A stretch of DNA of 15,342 bases from an uncultured Bacteroidales bacterium. GTDB taxonomy: Bacteria > Bacteroidota > Bacteroidia > Bacteroidales > P3. The DNA lies in contig CALGGY010000127.1 in the NCBI GenBank assembly GCA_937915785.1, positions 1-15,342 of the forward strand, read 5' to 3'. Below are positions 15,340 through 15,342 of this stretch, in pieces. The notes under the pieces are model-generated. The model saw only the letters and a list, made by a program, of their open reading frames with translations, was not told where the DNA came from and made no database searches. The position numbers and the translations under genes are program-made. Numbering within the stretch: position 1 is the first letter of the stretch; every line of letters begins with the position of its first letter.

Positions 15340-15342
15340 AAA

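Noticed and set aside
15253..15342. Minus-strand frame at the right edge as the end of a converging gene
   Set aside because: About 29 open codons in FTVDGATVAYQRNG-like sequence are too few to judge, and the plus frame is equally open, so neither is called.

Overview
The window most likely comes from a Bacteroidales-type Bacteroidota genome, in a lineage that has a type IX secretion system (T9SS). Three things point there. Start codons have TAnnTTTG-like -7 boxes upstream (often inside ATCGTATcTTTGC) and no clear Shine-Dalgarno sequences. Two secreted proteases end in T9SS type A sorting domains (YPNPA/FPNPA plus a GVYII/GSYVL strand). The UvrA and RF1 sequences fit that phylum. I cannot name a genus. 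Genes on both strands are rich in G/C at third codon positions, which produces many long antisense shadow frames.

Layout. Positions 1-7432 are all minus strand. At the left edge are two decayed fragments: the C-terminal half of an XRE-type helix-turn-helix regulator and the first 40 residues of a DUF1016/YhcG-like protein. Next come uvrA (399-3227), a terminator (3333-3368), and a two-gene unit. That unit is an aldo/keto reductase gene interrupted by one in-frame TGA (4526-5371), followed by a lipoprotein with carboxymuconolactone-decarboxylase-like and cupin domains (3390-4514). A small, very basic ORF with no ATG (5540-5716) lies downstream of a secreted lysyl-endopeptidase-like serine protease (5771-7432).

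Positions 7433-7714 form a divergent promoter region. To its right everything is plus strand: a DUF4810-like putative lipoprotein with a long charged helical tail (7715-8545), a DUF799/GNA1162-like lipoprotein (8559-9350), ruvC (9370-9936) and a transglutaminase-like lipoprotein (9949-11208). These four are 12-19 nt apart and probably one transcript. An M6-type metalloprotease with a T9SS signal (11287-13902) follows and ends at a strong terminator (13921-13958). prfA (14071-15141) has its own promoter. The last 200 nt hold a 14-A run, a 13-codon mini-ORF and overlapping inverted repeats.

Two DNA repair genes (uvrA, ruvC) and one translation gene (prfA) are thus mixed with cell-envelope and secreted proteins. 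No CRISPR array, tRNA, rRNA or intact mobile element was seen. The most unusual points are the in-frame TGA in the reductase, the unlisted basic small ORF, DUF4810 and DUF799 genes without a CsgG gene, the regulator/nuclease remnant, and the structured right edge. I found no convincing new defence system.
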